From Streptomyces sp. A0958 (GTDB lineage Bacteria; Actinomycetota; Actinomycetes; Streptomycetales; Streptomycetaceae): a DNA stretch of 64,000 nt. The translations under genes and the position numbers were made by a program. Under the pieces are notes generated by a model. That model worked only from the letters and a program-made list of their open reading frames with translations, had not been told where the DNA came from and did no database searches. Location: positions 124,001 to 188,000 of the forward strand of contig NZ_SSBK01000007.1 of assembly GCF_004795035.1 (NCBI RefSeq), written 5' to 3'. Position 1 is the stretch's first letter; each line of letters starts with the position of its first letter. This document shows positions 47,566 to 56,159 of the stretch, in pieces.

Positions 47566-48462
47566 CTACGCGGGGTCCGGGATCGGCCGGCCCCGGCCGG
47601 GCTCGTGGAGCGGGGCGAGCAGATCGCCGTGGCGGGCCAGCCGCCCGGCCATGTCACCCGCCAGGAAGACCAGATCGCCGGGGGCGCGGCACTGCTCGAT
47701 CTCCGCCCAGGTGACCGGCGCCGATACGGAGGGCTCGGCCCGTGCGCGCAGGGTGTAGGGCGTGGCTGTGGTCTTCGCGGCGGCGTTCTGGCTGAAGTCC
47801 ACGAACACCTTGCCCGGCCGCAGCGCCCGCCGCATCCGGTGCACCACCAGGTCCGTGAGCTCCCGCTCCGCCCGGACGGCCAGCCCCTTCGCGTACGCCG
47901 AGACCGCCGCCGAAGCGGTGGGGACGATCGGCACCAGCAGGTGCAGGCCCTTGGAGCCCGAGGTCTTCCCGTACGCCTCCAGGCCGTCCTCGGCCAGCCG
48001 CTCGCGCAGCCACAGCGCGACCCGGCAGCATTCCACGACCGTGGCGGGCGCCCCCGGGTCCAGGTCGAACACCAGCCGGTCGGCCACCGCGGGCGTCTCG
48101 GCCCGCCACTGCGGGGTGTGGAACTCCACCACCAGGTTCGCGGCCCACATCAGGGAGGCCAGATCCTGGACGACCACCTGTTCGGCCGGTTCGCTCTCGC
48201 GGTGCGGCACCGTCGTCCTGCGTACCCAGGACGGAGTACCGGGCGGCGGTTTCTTGGCGAAGAACAGCTGCCCGTCCGGCCCGTCCGGGTAGCGCAGGAA
48301 GGACACCGGCCGGTCCCGCAGATGCGCGAGCAGGACCTCGGACGCCGTGGCCGCGTAGTAGTGCAGCACCTCGCCCTTGGTGGTGCCGGTGGCCGGATAC
48401 AGCACCTTGTCCAGGTTGCTCAGTGACAGGCGTCGCCCCTCCACCTCCGTGATCGGCGTCAT
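47566..48462 (-). CDS. ligD: LigD-type NHEJ polymerase domain protein
   Basis: This 298-aa stand-alone primase-polymerase corresponds to the POL domain of LigD. Motifs: metal-site VFDLDPG, TSGSKGLHLLVPI and VFVDFSQNAAAKTTATPYT, all typical. It fills gaps and adds ribonucleotides during non-homologous end joining. The ligase and phosphoesterase parts are absent here and presumably encoded elsewhere, a split common in Streptomyces. It is divergent from ku across a 62-bp AT-rich promoter region, so both are probably controlled together. The symbol refers to this domain only. Confidence 0.92.
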   Translation of the reverse strand: MTPITEVEGRRLSLSNLDKVLYPATGTTKGEVLHYYAATASEVLLAHLRDRPVSFLRYPDGPDGQLFFAKKPPPGTPSWVRRTTVPHRESEPAEQVVVQDLASLMWAANLVVEFHTPQWRAETPAVADRLVFDLDPGAPATVVECCRVALWLRERLAEDGLEAYGKTSGSKGLHLLVPIVPTASAAVSAYAKGLAVRAERELTDLVVHRMRRALRPGKVFVDFSQNAAAKTTATPYTLRARAEPSVSAPVTWAEIEQCRAPGDLVFLAGDMAGRLARHGDLLAPLHEPGRGRPIPDPA

Positions 48463-48524
48463 ACGATAAGAATCACACGTAAATAGGTATTTTCTTCGTA
48501 TATGCGGACGTAAGGGGTGAACCG

Positions 48525-49691
48525 GTGAGGTCCATCTGGAACGGCGCCATCTCCTTCGGGCTGGTCAGCATCCCGATCAAGCTGGTCAACGCCACCGAGA
48601 ACCACTCGATCTCCTTCCGGCAGATCCACGTCGAGGACGGCGGCCGCATCCGCTACCGCAAGGTGTGCGAACTGGACGGCGAGGAGGTGACCCCGGCCGA
48701 GATCGGCAAGGCGTACGAGGACGCCGACGGCACGATGATCCCGATCACCGACGAGGACCTGGGCAAGCTGCCGCTGCCCACCGCCAAGACGATCGAGATC
48801 GTCGCCTTCGTGCCGGCCGACGCGATCGACCCGCTCCAGATGGACGCGGCGTACTACCTCTCCGCCAACGGCGTTCCGGCCGCCAAGCCGTACACCCTGC
48901 TGCGCGAGGCGCTGAAGCGGAGCCGGAAGGTCGCGCTCGCCAAGTACGCGCTGCGCGGGCGCGAGCGGCTGGGCATGCTGCGGGTCGTGGACGACGTGAT
49001 CGCCATGCACGGGCTGCTCTGGCCGGACGAGATCCGCGCCCCCGAGGGCGTCGCGCCGGAGTCCGACGTGACGGTGCGCGACGCCGAGCTCGACCTCGCG
49101 GACGCCCTGATGGACACCCTCGGCGAGGTCGACATGGACTCGCTGCACGACGACTACCGCGAGGCGGTCGAGGAGCTGATCGCCGCCAAGGCGTCGGGCG
49201 AGGTCCCGGAGCCGGCCGAGAAGGGCACCTCCGGCGGCGGCAAGGTCATCGACCTGATCGCCGCCCTGGAGAGCAGCGTCCGGGCCGCGAAGGAGGCCCG
49301 CGGCGAGGAGACGGACGAGGAGGCGGGCGGCGACGGCGGCGAGGGCGACGGCGCGGGCGAGCGGCCCGTCGCCGGCGTCACCTCGATCGCCGACCGCAAG
49401 GCGTCCGGCTCCGCCCGCAAGAAGGCCGCCTCGGGCTCCGGCTCCGGTTCCGGCGGCTCGGGCTCCGGCGGCTCCGCGAAGAAGTCCGCCTCCTCGCCCA
49501 AGTCCTCCGGAGGTAAGAAGTCCACGGCGGGCACGGGCAAGGCGTCCGCGAAGAAGACGGCCTCCAAGAGCGCGGCCTCCAAGAGCGCGGCCTCCAAGAG
49601 CACGGCCAAGAAGACGGCCGCCAAGAAGACGCCGGCCAAGAAGCAGACAGCCTCGAAGAGCGGCACCTCCCGCAAGCGCGCCTCGGCCTGA
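48525..49691 (+). CDS. ku: Ku DNA end-binding protein with long basic tail
   Basis: This 388-aa protein starts with the conserved Ku core (MRSIWNGAISFGLVSIPIKL; EEVTPAEIGKAYE; ALREALKRSRK-type helices) that forms a dimeric ring on DNA ends and recruits LigD. The last 130 residues are Lys/Ala/Ser-rich (repeated K-S-A-A-S and A-K-K), like histone H1 tails, and likely increase DNA affinity. The GTG at 48525 has AAGGGG 7 bp upstream. Confidence 0.95.
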   Translation: MRSIWNGAISFGLVSIPIKLVNATENHSISFRQIHVEDGGRIRYRKVCELDGEEVTPAEIGKAYEDADGTMIPITDEDLGKLPLPTAKTIEIVAFVPADAIDPLQMDAAYYLSANGVPAAKPYTLLREALKRSRKVALAKYALRGRERLGMLRVVDDVIAMHGLLWPDEIRAPEGVAPESDVTVRDAELDLADALMDTLGEVDMDSLHDDYREAVEELIAAKASGEVPEPAEKGTSGGGKVIDLIAALESSVRAAKEARGEETDEEAGGDGGEGDGAGERPVAGVTSIADRKASGSARKKAASGSGSGSGGSGSGGSAKKSASSPKSSGGKKSTAGTGKASAKKTASKSAASKSAASKSTAKKTAAKKTPAKKQTASKSGTSRKRASA

Positions 49692-49703
49692 CCGGACCCG
49701 CGC

Positions 49704-49780
49704 GAACCCGGCCGCGTGAACCCGCACGCGGGAGCCCGGCCGCGTGAACCCGGCCGCGTGAACCCGCACGCGGGAGCCCG
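49704..49780. repeat. 42-bp-spaced direct repeat after ku
   Basis: A 35-bp sequence beginning GAACCCGGCCGCGTGAACCC occurs exactly twice (49704-49738, 49746-49780) between ku and its terminator. Confidence 0.9.
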
Positions 49781-49787
49781 CACGCAC

Positions 49788-49820
49788 GGGGCCGGCCGCC
49801 GAGAACCGGCGGCCGGCCCC
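49788..49820. terminator. Terminator between ku and the S53 peptidase gene
   Basis: A perfect 14-bp stem (GGGGCCGGCCGCCG and complement) with loop AGAAC serves both convergent genes. Confidence 0.85.
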
Positions 49821-49834
49821 ACACCCCCCGGAGA

Positions 49835-51784
49835 TCAGCGCCGGCGGTAGGAACTCACATAGCCGGCGGCCGGCGTGCCGACGCCCGTCACGTCGTCGTA
49901 TCCGCGCACCGCCGACAGCGAGGCGTCCTTGCCCAGGCTCCGCACCGACGTCTTCAGGCCGTCCGCCGCGTCATAACCGTTGGCGAAGTCCACCCGGGCC
50001 ACCGCCAGGTCACGCCGCGCGCCCAGCGGGTGGTCCGTCACGTCGTGGTACGCCTTCGAGTGGTACCGGGCGTAGATCGCCGGGTTGGCGAAACCGATCG
50101 GCCGGCCGTGCTGGGCCTGCTGCACCAGCGCCTGGATGCCGGCGATGACCGGGGCCGCCAGCGAGGTGCCGCCGATGCGGTACTCGTCGTAGCCCAGCGA
50201 GCCGTCGGGCAGCGTCTGGGTCTGGCCGACCAGGAAGCCGGTGTTCGGGTCGGCGACGGCCGCGATGTCCGGGGCCGTGCGCATCCGGGTCTTCCCGTTC
50301 GCCCTGGCCAGCGAGTCGGGCACGATCCCGCGCTGGTAGGACGGCTGCTTCACGGTGGAGCTGGTGCCGCCGCCCGCGCCCGAGCTGTACGCGCCGGGGA
50401 ACCCGGTCCAGCTCCGGCCGTCCGCCGCCAGCGGGGCGTTCAGGGTGCCCCAGCCGGTCTCCCACTGGTACGTGTCGTGCTTGCCGACCGCCAGCGACGT
50501 ACCGCCGACCGAGGTCACCCACGCCGAGTTGGACGGGACGTCGATCTGCTTGGTGCCGGTGGAGGCCACGTTGTCGCCGGCGTCACCGGAGGAGAAGTAG
50601 AAGCCGATGCCCTCGACCGCGCCCATCATGAACACCCGGTCGTAGGCGAGCGCCAGATCGGGGGTCTGGTTCGCCTCGATGTCGCCCCAGGAGTTGGAGA
50701 CGATGTCCGCGAGCCGGTGGTCGACGACCTTGTTCAGCGAGTCGAGCAGGTCGTCGTCGTAGCAGGAGGCGCCGCCCACGTACACGATGTCGGCGGCGGG
50801 CGCGACCGCGTGCACGGCCTCGACGTCGAGGGTCTCCTCCCCGTACCAGCCGGAGGCGCCGCACTCCTCGGTCTTCGTGTACGCGTCCGGCAGCACCTGG
50901 CGCAGCTGGCCGCGCCGGTAGGCCGCGTCCCCGTTGCGCTTGGCGTACTCGGCGGCGTCCTTCGCGATGGTGGGGGAGGCGTACGCGTCGGTGATCGCGA
51001 CGGTCACCCCCTTGCCGGTGTAGCTCCCGGCCCCGTACGCGGCGCGCAGCTGCTTGCCGGTGTACCCCTTGACCGCGTACGGCACCTTGGAGCCGTACGC
51101 CTTCGGCAGCGAGGAGGCGGTCCTGGAGCCGTAGTACGAGGAGAACGGGCCGGAGTTTCGGAACACATCGTCCGGGGGCGGCAGCACGTCGTCGTGACGT
51201 GAGGTGTGCGGGGCGTTGTCCAGGCCGGACACGGCGAGCACGACGTCGCCCAGCGCGGCCGGCACCGAGGCGGTGGAGGCGGGCGCCCGGTAAGTGCGGC
51301 TGCCCTTACGGTAGTTGCGCAGCTGGGTGCTGAACGCCTTCTCGGCGGCGGCGACCTCACCGGTGGCCGAGACGTAGTGCTGGTCGGCGCCGGTGACCGT
51401 CAGCCCGCTGGACTTCAGCCACGTGCTGACCCGGTCGATCTGCTCCCGGGTGGCCCCGAACCGGGCCTGCGCCTGCGCGGGGCTCAGGTACTTCCCGTAC
51501 GAGGGGGACTTCGGGTCGGAGACGGCGGCGGCGTAGGCGGCGAGGCCCTTCGCGTCCCGCCCGGCCAGGTGGACCCGGACGGACACCTTCCCGCTGTCGG
51601 AGGTGGCTCCCTGGTCGGCCGTGGCGGTGGCCCAGGCCGGCTTGGTGCCCTGCAACGCGTCCCGGGCGCCGGGCGCGGAATCGGCACTGGCGTCGGGTAT
51701 CCCGAGGGCGAGCGCCCCGGCGAGCAGCGGCAGTGTCACTGCCAGGCTCATCCCGGCGCGTCGTCGGGCGCGGCTGATTCTCAA
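49835..51784 (-). CDS. Secreted S53-family serine peptidase (sedolisin type)
   Basis: This 649-aa protein has a signal peptide (RARRR then MSLAVTLPLLAGALALGIP), a pro-kumamolisin activation domain (about residues 45-200, YGKYLSPAQAQARFGATREQ) and the S53 catalytic domain. The catalytic Glu/Asp are in YGEETLDVEAVH, the oxyanion Asp in SNSWGDIEAN and the nucleophile Ser in GGTSLAAPV. Enzymes of this family are acid-active endopeptidases or tripeptidyl peptidases that self-activate. The chosen start is the TTG at 51784, after a GGGGG run; an ATG at 51751 (inside the signal) is the alternative. Full length. Confidence 0.9.
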   Translation of the reverse strand: MRISRARRRAGMSLAVTLPLLAGALALGIPDASADSAPGARDALQGTKPAWATATADQGATSDSGKVSVRVHLAGRDAKGLAAYAAAVSDPKSPSYGKYLSPAQAQARFGATREQIDRVSTWLKSSGLTVTGADQHYVSATGEVAAAEKAFSTQLRNYRKGSRTYRAPASTASVPAALGDVVLAVSGLDNAPHTSRHDDVLPPPDDVFRNSGPFSSYYGSRTASSLPKAYGSKVPYAVKGYTGKQLRAAYGAGSYTGKGVTVAITDAYASPTIAKDAAEYAKRNGDAAYRRGQLRQVLPDAYTKTEECGASGWYGEETLDVEAVHAVAPAADIVYVGGASCYDDDLLDSLNKVVDHRLADIVSNSWGDIEANQTPDLALAYDRVFMMGAVEGIGFYFSSGDAGDNVASTGTKQIDVPSNSAWVTSVGGTSLAVGKHDTYQWETGWGTLNAPLAADGRSWTGFPGAYSSGAGGGTSSTVKQPSYQRGIVPDSLARANGKTRMRTAPDIAAVADPNTGFLVGQTQTLPDGSLGYDEYRIGGTSLAAPVIAGIQALVQQAQHGRPIGFANPAIYARYHSKAYHDVTDHPLGARRDLAVARVDFANGYDAADGLKTSVRSLGKDASLSAVRGYDDVTGVGTPAAGYVSSYRRR

Positions 51785-51819
51785 AACAACCCCCTGCGAT
51801 GTGGGTCTCGCGGATGGAT

Positions 51820-51843
51820 CATGTGCCGGATGATGTGCACATG
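51820..51843. promoter_or_regulatory. CATGTG-N12-CACATG inverted repeat
   Basis: This inverted repeat lies 36 bp upstream of the S53 peptidase start, in the expected operator position. The binding factor is unknown. Confidence 0.35.
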
Positions 51844-51989
51844 TAAGGCGCCACTCTGGCGAGGAACACCTCATGCAGGGGGCATGCATTCACCAAGACT
51901 CGGCCAAACGGCCCCGTACGACGGCCGGTTCGTCACAAATCGCCGGGTACCCGAGCCTTGCGTGCCCCGCCCGCCCGCCCGGTAAAGTG

Positions 51990-52112
51990 CGAGACGCCGC
52001 GACTGGCGCGCATCCCCGCGCGGGGTGCTCAGTGGAATCGACCACGAGGGAGCGGCACACCCCGGGCGTGCCCGGGGGCGTCATGCCGGAGAGCCGTCCG
52101 CCTGGGCATCCG
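51990..52112 (+). promoter_or_regulatory. ZTP (pfl) riboswitch before glyA
   Basis: The hallmark CCGCCTGGGCA is present at 52098-52108. The 5' half contains CGCGACTGGCG (51999-52009) and the hairpin GTGG-AATCGA-CCAC followed by GAGGGAGCG (52032-52054), the order expected of the pfl motif. ZTP riboswitches sense the purine precursor ZMP/ZTP, which accumulates when 10-formyl-THF is low, and turn on one-carbon genes such as glyA, 42 bp downstream. Boundaries are approximate. Confidence 0.85.
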
Positions 52113-52153
52113 GGTCCACGCCGCAGCCATGCGACCGACCCGGGAGGAACCCC

Positions 52154-53437
52154 GTGACCGCGTCCGTACCCGCACAGCCCCGCCACCCCGCCCTGGCGGC
52201 AGCCGATCCGGAGCTCGCCGCACTCGTGGCCGCCGAGGAACAGCTCCAGGCCGACACCCTGCGCCTGATCCCCAGCGAGAACTACGTCTCCGCCGCCGTG
52301 CTCGAAGCCTCCGGCACGGTGCTCCAGAACAAGTACTCCGAGGGCTACCCCGGCAAGCGCTACTACGAGGGCCAGCAGGTCATCGACCAGGTCGAGACCC
52401 TCACCGCCGAGCGCGCCCGCGCCCTTTTCGGCATGGACCACGCCAACGTCCAGCCGTACTCCGGCTCACCCGCCAACCTCGCCGTCTACCTGGCCTTCCT
52501 CAAGCCCGGCGACACCGTGCTCGGCATGTCCCTGCCGATGGGCGGCCACCTCACGCACGGCTGGGGCGTCTCCGCCACCGGCACCTGGTTCAACGGCGTC
52601 CAGTACGGCGTGCGCCGCGACACCGGCCGCGTCGACCTGGACGAGGTCCGCGACCTGGCCCTCGCCGAGCGGCCGAAGCTGATCTTCTGCGGCGGCACCG
52701 CCGTGCCCCGCGAGATCGACTTCGCGGGCTTCGCGGAGATCGCCCGCGAGGTGGGCGCGGTCCTGGTCGCCGACATCGCCCACATCGCGGGCCTGGTCGC
52801 GGGCGGCGCCCACCCCTCGCCCGCCCCGCACGTGGACGTCGTCTCCACCACGACGCACAAGACCCTGCGCGGCCCGCGCGGCGCGATGCTGCTCAGCCGC
52901 GTCGAGCACGCCCGCGCCCTGGACCGCGCCGTCTTCCCCGGCCTCCAGGGCGGCCCGCACAACCAGACCACGGCCGCCATCGGCGTCGCCCTGAACGAGG
53001 CGGCCACCCCGGCGTTCTGCTCCTACGCCCACAGGGTGGTCGCCAACGCGCGAGCGCTGGGCGGGGAACTGGCCGCCCGGGGCTTCGACCTGGTCTCCGG
53101 CGGCACCGACAACCACCTGCTCCTGGTGGACCTCACCAGCAAGGACATCCCCGGCAAGACCGCCGCCAAGGCCCTCGACCGCGCCGGCATCGTCGTCAAC
53201 TACAACGCCGTCCCCTACGACCCCCGCAAGCCCTTCGACCCCTCCGGCATCCGCATCGGCACCCCGGCGCTCACCTCGCGGGGCGTCCCGGGGTCGGAGA
53301 TGGCGGCCGTCGCGGGGTGGATCGACCGCGTGATCACGGCCGCCCGCGCGGGCGACGAGGCCACGATCGGCGCGGTTCGGGCCGAGGTGAAGGAGCTGAT
53401 GGCCGGATACCCGGCACCGGGGCTGCCGGTCGCCTGA
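52154..53437 (+). CDS. glyA: Serine hydroxymethyltransferase
   Basis: This 427-aa PLP enzyme converts serine and THF to glycine and methylene-THF. Motifs: LIPSENYVS and YYEGQQVIDQVETL in the N-terminal part, HIAGLVAGG, and PLP lysine in STTTHKTLRGPRG. The GTG at 52154 has GGGAGGA about 5 bp upstream; the longer open frame from 52025 runs through the riboswitch and is rejected. Its control by the ZTP riboswitch ties it to purine and folate state. Streptomyces often have two glyA copies; this one is riboswitch-controlled. Confidence 0.95.
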   Translation: MTASVPAQPRHPALAAADPELAALVAAEEQLQADTLRLIPSENYVSAAVLEASGTVLQNKYSEGYPGKRYYEGQQVIDQVETLTAERARALFGMDHANVQPYSGSPANLAVYLAFLKPGDTVLGMSLPMGGHLTHGWGVSATGTWFNGVQYGVRRDTGRVDLDEVRDLALAERPKLIFCGGTAVPREIDFAGFAEIAREVGAVLVADIAHIAGLVAGGAHPSPAPHVDVVSTTTHKTLRGPRGAMLLSRVEHARALDRAVFPGLQGGPHNQTTAAIGVALNEAATPAFCSYAHRVVANARALGGELAARGFDLVSGGTDNHLLLVDLTSKDIPGKTAAKALDRAGIVVNYNAVPYDPRKPFDPSGIRIGTPALTSRGVPGSEMAAVAGWIDRVITAARAGDEATIGAVRAEVKELMAGYPAPGLPVA

Positions 53438-53453
53438 CGCGGCGCGCATGACT

Positions 53454-53487
53454 GTGCCCCGCACCGGAGTCGACCGGTGCGGGGCAC
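53454..53487. terminator. Bidirectional terminator after glyA
   Basis: A perfect 14-bp stem (GTGCCCCGCACCGG and complement) with loop AGTCGA lies between convergent glyA and the DUF397 gene. Confidence 0.9.
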
Positions 53488-53497
53488 GGCTTGGGGC

Positions 53498-53803
53498 TCA
53501 GCCCCGGGCGGCGTACGTGACGAACTCGCCCCACGCGGCGGGGGAGAGGGCGAGTTCGGGGATGCGCTGGTCCTTGGAGTCCCGGACGTGGACGGCGGCG
53601 GGGCAGGCGGCGACCTCGACGCAGCTGTCGCCCTGGGAGCCGCTGTAGCTGGACTTGTGCCAGTCCATTGCCACCTCGACGCAGTTGTCCCCCTCCGAGC
53701 CGCTGTAGCTCGACTTGCGCCAGTCCATCGCCACCTCGACGCAATCGTCACCCTGCGAGCCGCTGTAACTGCTCTTGAACCAGGTCAGGCCGGACGTGCT
53801 CAT
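53498..53803 (-). CDS. DUF397 protein with three tandem core motifs
   Basis: This 101-aa protein contains the DUF397 core W-x-K-S-S-Y-S-G-S-x-G-D-x-C-V-E-V-A three times in tandem, with a 20-residue period (residues 8-67), followed by the usual tail (VHVRDSKDQRIPELALSPAA). DUF397 proteins normally have one such core and pair with an adjacent WhiJ/Scr1-type XRE regulator to modulate development. The start overlaps the XRE gene stop (ATGA). Expansion probably arose by duplication. Confidence 0.93.
   Translation of the reverse strand: MSTSGLTWFKSSYSGSQGDDCVEVAMDWRKSSYSGSEGDNCVEVAMDWHKSSYSGSQGDSCVEVAACPAAVHVRDSKDQRIPELALSPAAWGEFVTYAARG
53603..53782 (-). repeat. Three 60-bp tandem repeats inside the DUF397 gene
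   Basis: In-frame 60-bp units at 53782-53723, 53722-53663 and 53662-53603 code for the triplicated core. They differ by only a few bases, implying recent expansion or gene conversion. Confidence 0.92.
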
Positions 53804-54663
53804 AGCGCTCCTCGCATTCGCTTCAGCAGGCTCAGCGAGTCCTCGGGAGTCAGAGCCTGTGAGCGCAGTTTCGCATACCGCTGCTGGAGGATGCTGATCT
53901 CTTTCGGGTCGGAAATCAGCCGTCCGTTCTGCTGCCCCTCCGAGTACGCGAACCAGCGGTGCTCAGGAGTCTCGGCCAGCCGCATGGGTCCGTCCGTCCC
54001 GGCATGCGATACCCGTCGCGTAGGCATGATCTGAAACTCCACGTTCCAGTTCCCCTCGATCAACTCGATCAGGTGATCAAGGAGTTCACGCGTGACGTCG
54101 TCCCCGCCCGTGTGCCGCTCCAGCACCGACTGCTCCACGATGAAGCTGAACGCGGTCGGAGGCTTCCGGCTGACGGACAGCAGTTCCTGACGGGCCATCC
54201 GCGCCGCGATCCGCTCTTCCAGCTCCTCAGGGTCCGGCAGGGGCGGTACGTCGAGCGAGATGGCTCGTGCGTACGCCTCGGTCTGCAACAGGCCGGGGAT
54301 CACCCGGCATTCGTACGTGTAGAGGCTGATCGCCGTCGCCTCCAGGCGTGCCCACTGCACGAACCAACTCGCGAGACCGGCCTGCCGGGTCAGATACGGT
54401 GCGGCCTTGCGAAGGGCACCCGTGTTACCGAGCACAGGCTCCGCGCTCTCCACGAAGCCGCGCTCCGGCCAGCGGCGGCCCTGCTCGATGGAGGCGATCG
54501 TGTGCTTCGAGTAGCCGACGAGGGCGCCGAACTCCTCGCGGCTCAGGCCCGCGTGTTCGCGTAGGGCATGGACGACCGCGCCGAACGTGCGCAGACTGTC
54601 CGAAGCCCCCGGCTCCGTACCGCCCGCAGATCCCGTACCGCCGTCCGTGTTCCCGTAGGCCAT
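53800..54663 (-). CDS. WhiJ/Scr1-type XRE regulator
   Basis: This 287-aa protein has an N-terminal XRE helix-turn-helix (FGAVVHALREHAGLSREEF; VGYSKHTIASIEQGRRWP) and a C-terminal DUF5753 (YECRVIPGLLQTEAYAR; RQELLSVSRKPPTAFSFIVE). Such regulators pair with DUF397 proteins and control differentiation or antibiotic genes. Start ATG at 54663 with AAGGTGG upstream. Translationally coupled to the DUF397 gene. Confidence 0.94.
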   Translation of the reverse strand: MAYGNTDGGTGSAGGTEPGASDSLRTFGAVVHALREHAGLSREEFGALVGYSKHTIASIEQGRRWPERGFVESAEPVLGNTGALRKAAPYLTRQAGLASWFVQWARLEATAISLYTYECRVIPGLLQTEAYARAISLDVPPLPDPEELEERIAARMARQELLSVSRKPPTAFSFIVEQSVLERHTGGDDVTRELLDHLIELIEGNWNVEFQIMPTRRVSHAGTDGPMRLAETPEHRWFAYSEGQQNGRLISDPKEISILQQRYAKLRSQALTPEDSLSLLKRMRGAL

Positions 54664-55161
54664 CGTGGCCACCTTTCGCGCCGCACCCCGTCGTACCGCT
54701 TCTGACTCGGTGTCATGGTCGAGGCGGGGGTTACGTACTGTCCACCAGGCGTGTGCGTACGCTGACGCAGCGTACGCGCTGCGAGCCTGGCGTGAACGGG
54801 GATTTCGGCGTTGCGTGCGAAGTGCCGTGCCGGGGCATCGACCACCTGTGCGTTCCGGCCGCACGGTCGGGTCTCGGGTCTCGGGTCTCGACTCTTGGGT
54901 CCCGGGCGGTGTGTTCGGGGTGCCCTTGGGCTTCGAGATCCAAGACCCGAGCGGTGTTTTCCATCCGGCGGGGAGGGCGGGAAGGGGAAACCCTCCCACC
55001 CTCCCCACCCCGTCACGGCCAGCAAGTATGACTAATAGTGAGCGAGTTGCAGCGGAAAGTCGCGACTGCTTACGGTGCCCCCAACGAAACGACCCCGACG
55101 CGGTGTTCTCGCACCGGCCGGGGTCTGACCCAAGATCGACACCCAATGAAAGACCGATCTC
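54664..55161. other. Intergenic region with palindromes, no gene
   Basis: The 498 bp between the divergent XRE and HTH genes hold no supported gene. GCGTACGCTG-ACG-CAGCGTACGC (54755-54777) is a perfect inverted repeat about 95 bp upstream of the XRE start. Near 54865-54900 GGGTCTC repeats in tandem, and CCAAGACCCGAG at 54940 is partly complementary to it. A related GCGTACGCT occurs at 56092. These are candidate operators for the local regulators. Confidence 0.6.
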
Positions 55162-56088
55162 ATGGCTGCCCAGCACTTTAGCCCCGCCCCCTCCGCGCCC
55201 GAAGCCCCACGCCCGCACCGCACGGCCAACTCCGGCTACGGCAAGCAGACCGTCCCCGGTCAAGATCCCTCCCGCCCCGCCGACTTCGCCTCCCTGCCCG
55301 AGCGTGAGCGGTACGTCGCGGCTTACGTCGACCGCCTTCCCGACGGGGCCGCCATGGACATCAAGTCGCTGGCCAAGGACCTCCCCCTGTACGGCCAGAT
55401 GGCCATCGGCACCGCCCTGCGCGCCCTCGCCGTGGCGGGCCACCTGCGGCGCGTGCGGCGGCGGGTCGAAGGGGACGGCACGTGCCGCTGGGTGACGTAC
55501 ACCTACTGGTCCCGGACCGCCCGCGACAACGAGTGGTGGATCACCGCGCTCTCCGGCTCGGCCGCCGCCCCGCATGCGGAGCCGGTGGACGTACCCCCGC
55601 AGCGCACCGCCGAGCGCCCTGCCCCCAAGTCGCCCGTGCCCCCGCAGTCGGAAGCCGCCGCCCCGCCTTCCGCCGCCTACCTCGCCCTCGCCGGACTCGG
55701 CCGCCGTGAACCCCGGCTGGCGCTCTCCGCCGCCGACTGCGCCGCCCTGGAACCGCTCGCCGCCGCCTGGTTCGCACGCGGTGTCGGCGCCGAGCACCTG
55801 ACGTCGGCGCTCACGGCCGGGCTGCCGGAGGCCGTCACGCACCCGCTCGGCCTGGTACGCCGCCGCCTCGCCGACAAGATGCCGCCGCACCTGCCGGACG
55901 CGACGGGCCCCGCGAGCGGGCTCCGGGTGGAGTGTGTCGAATGCGGCCGCCCCGGTCCGGCGGACGCCCTCCCGGACGGCCTCTGCCGCCCGTGCCGGGT
56001 CTCGTACACCCCGTCCGTGACCCCGGACGGCGCCCCTGGAGTCTCGGCCCGCGTCGCCGGGCTCCGGGGGCTGATGCGGACACCCTGA
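55162..56088 (+). CDS. HTH protein with C-terminal zinc ribbon-like motif
   Basis: This 308-aa protein has a winged-helix-like part (DIKSLAKDLPLYGQMAIGTA; LRALAVAGHLRRVRRRVEG), an aromatic WSRTARDNEWW block, a Pro/Ala linker and a C-terminal CVECGR...LCRPC pair that may bind zinc. Proteins like this are frequent in Streptomyces next to XRE/DUF397 genes; target unknown. The start ATG is at 55162. It forms a WhiJ-like group with its neighbours. Confidence 0.8.
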   Translation: MAAQHFSPAPSAPEAPRPHRTANSGYGKQTVPGQDPSRPADFASLPERERYVAAYVDRLPDGAAMDIKSLAKDLPLYGQMAIGTALRALAVAGHLRRVRRRVEGDGTCRWVTYTYWSRTARDNEWWITALSGSAAAPHAEPVDVPPQRTAERPAPKSPVPPQSEAAAPPSAAYLALAGLGRREPRLALSAADCAALEPLAAAWFARGVGAEHLTSALTAGLPEAVTHPLGLVRRRLADKMPPHLPDATGPASGLRVECVECGRPGPADALPDGLCRPCRVSYTPSVTPDGAPGVSARVAGLRGLMRTP

Positions 56089-56159
56089 GTGCGTACGCTC
56101 ACCCTGAGTACGCGGCCGATCACTGGTGCGCGGTGTGGACGTACCGCCAGATTGGGGGC

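Noticed and set aside
52025..52153. Upstream extension of glyA
   Set aside because: It would translate the riboswitch; the GTG at 52154 has a good ribosome site.
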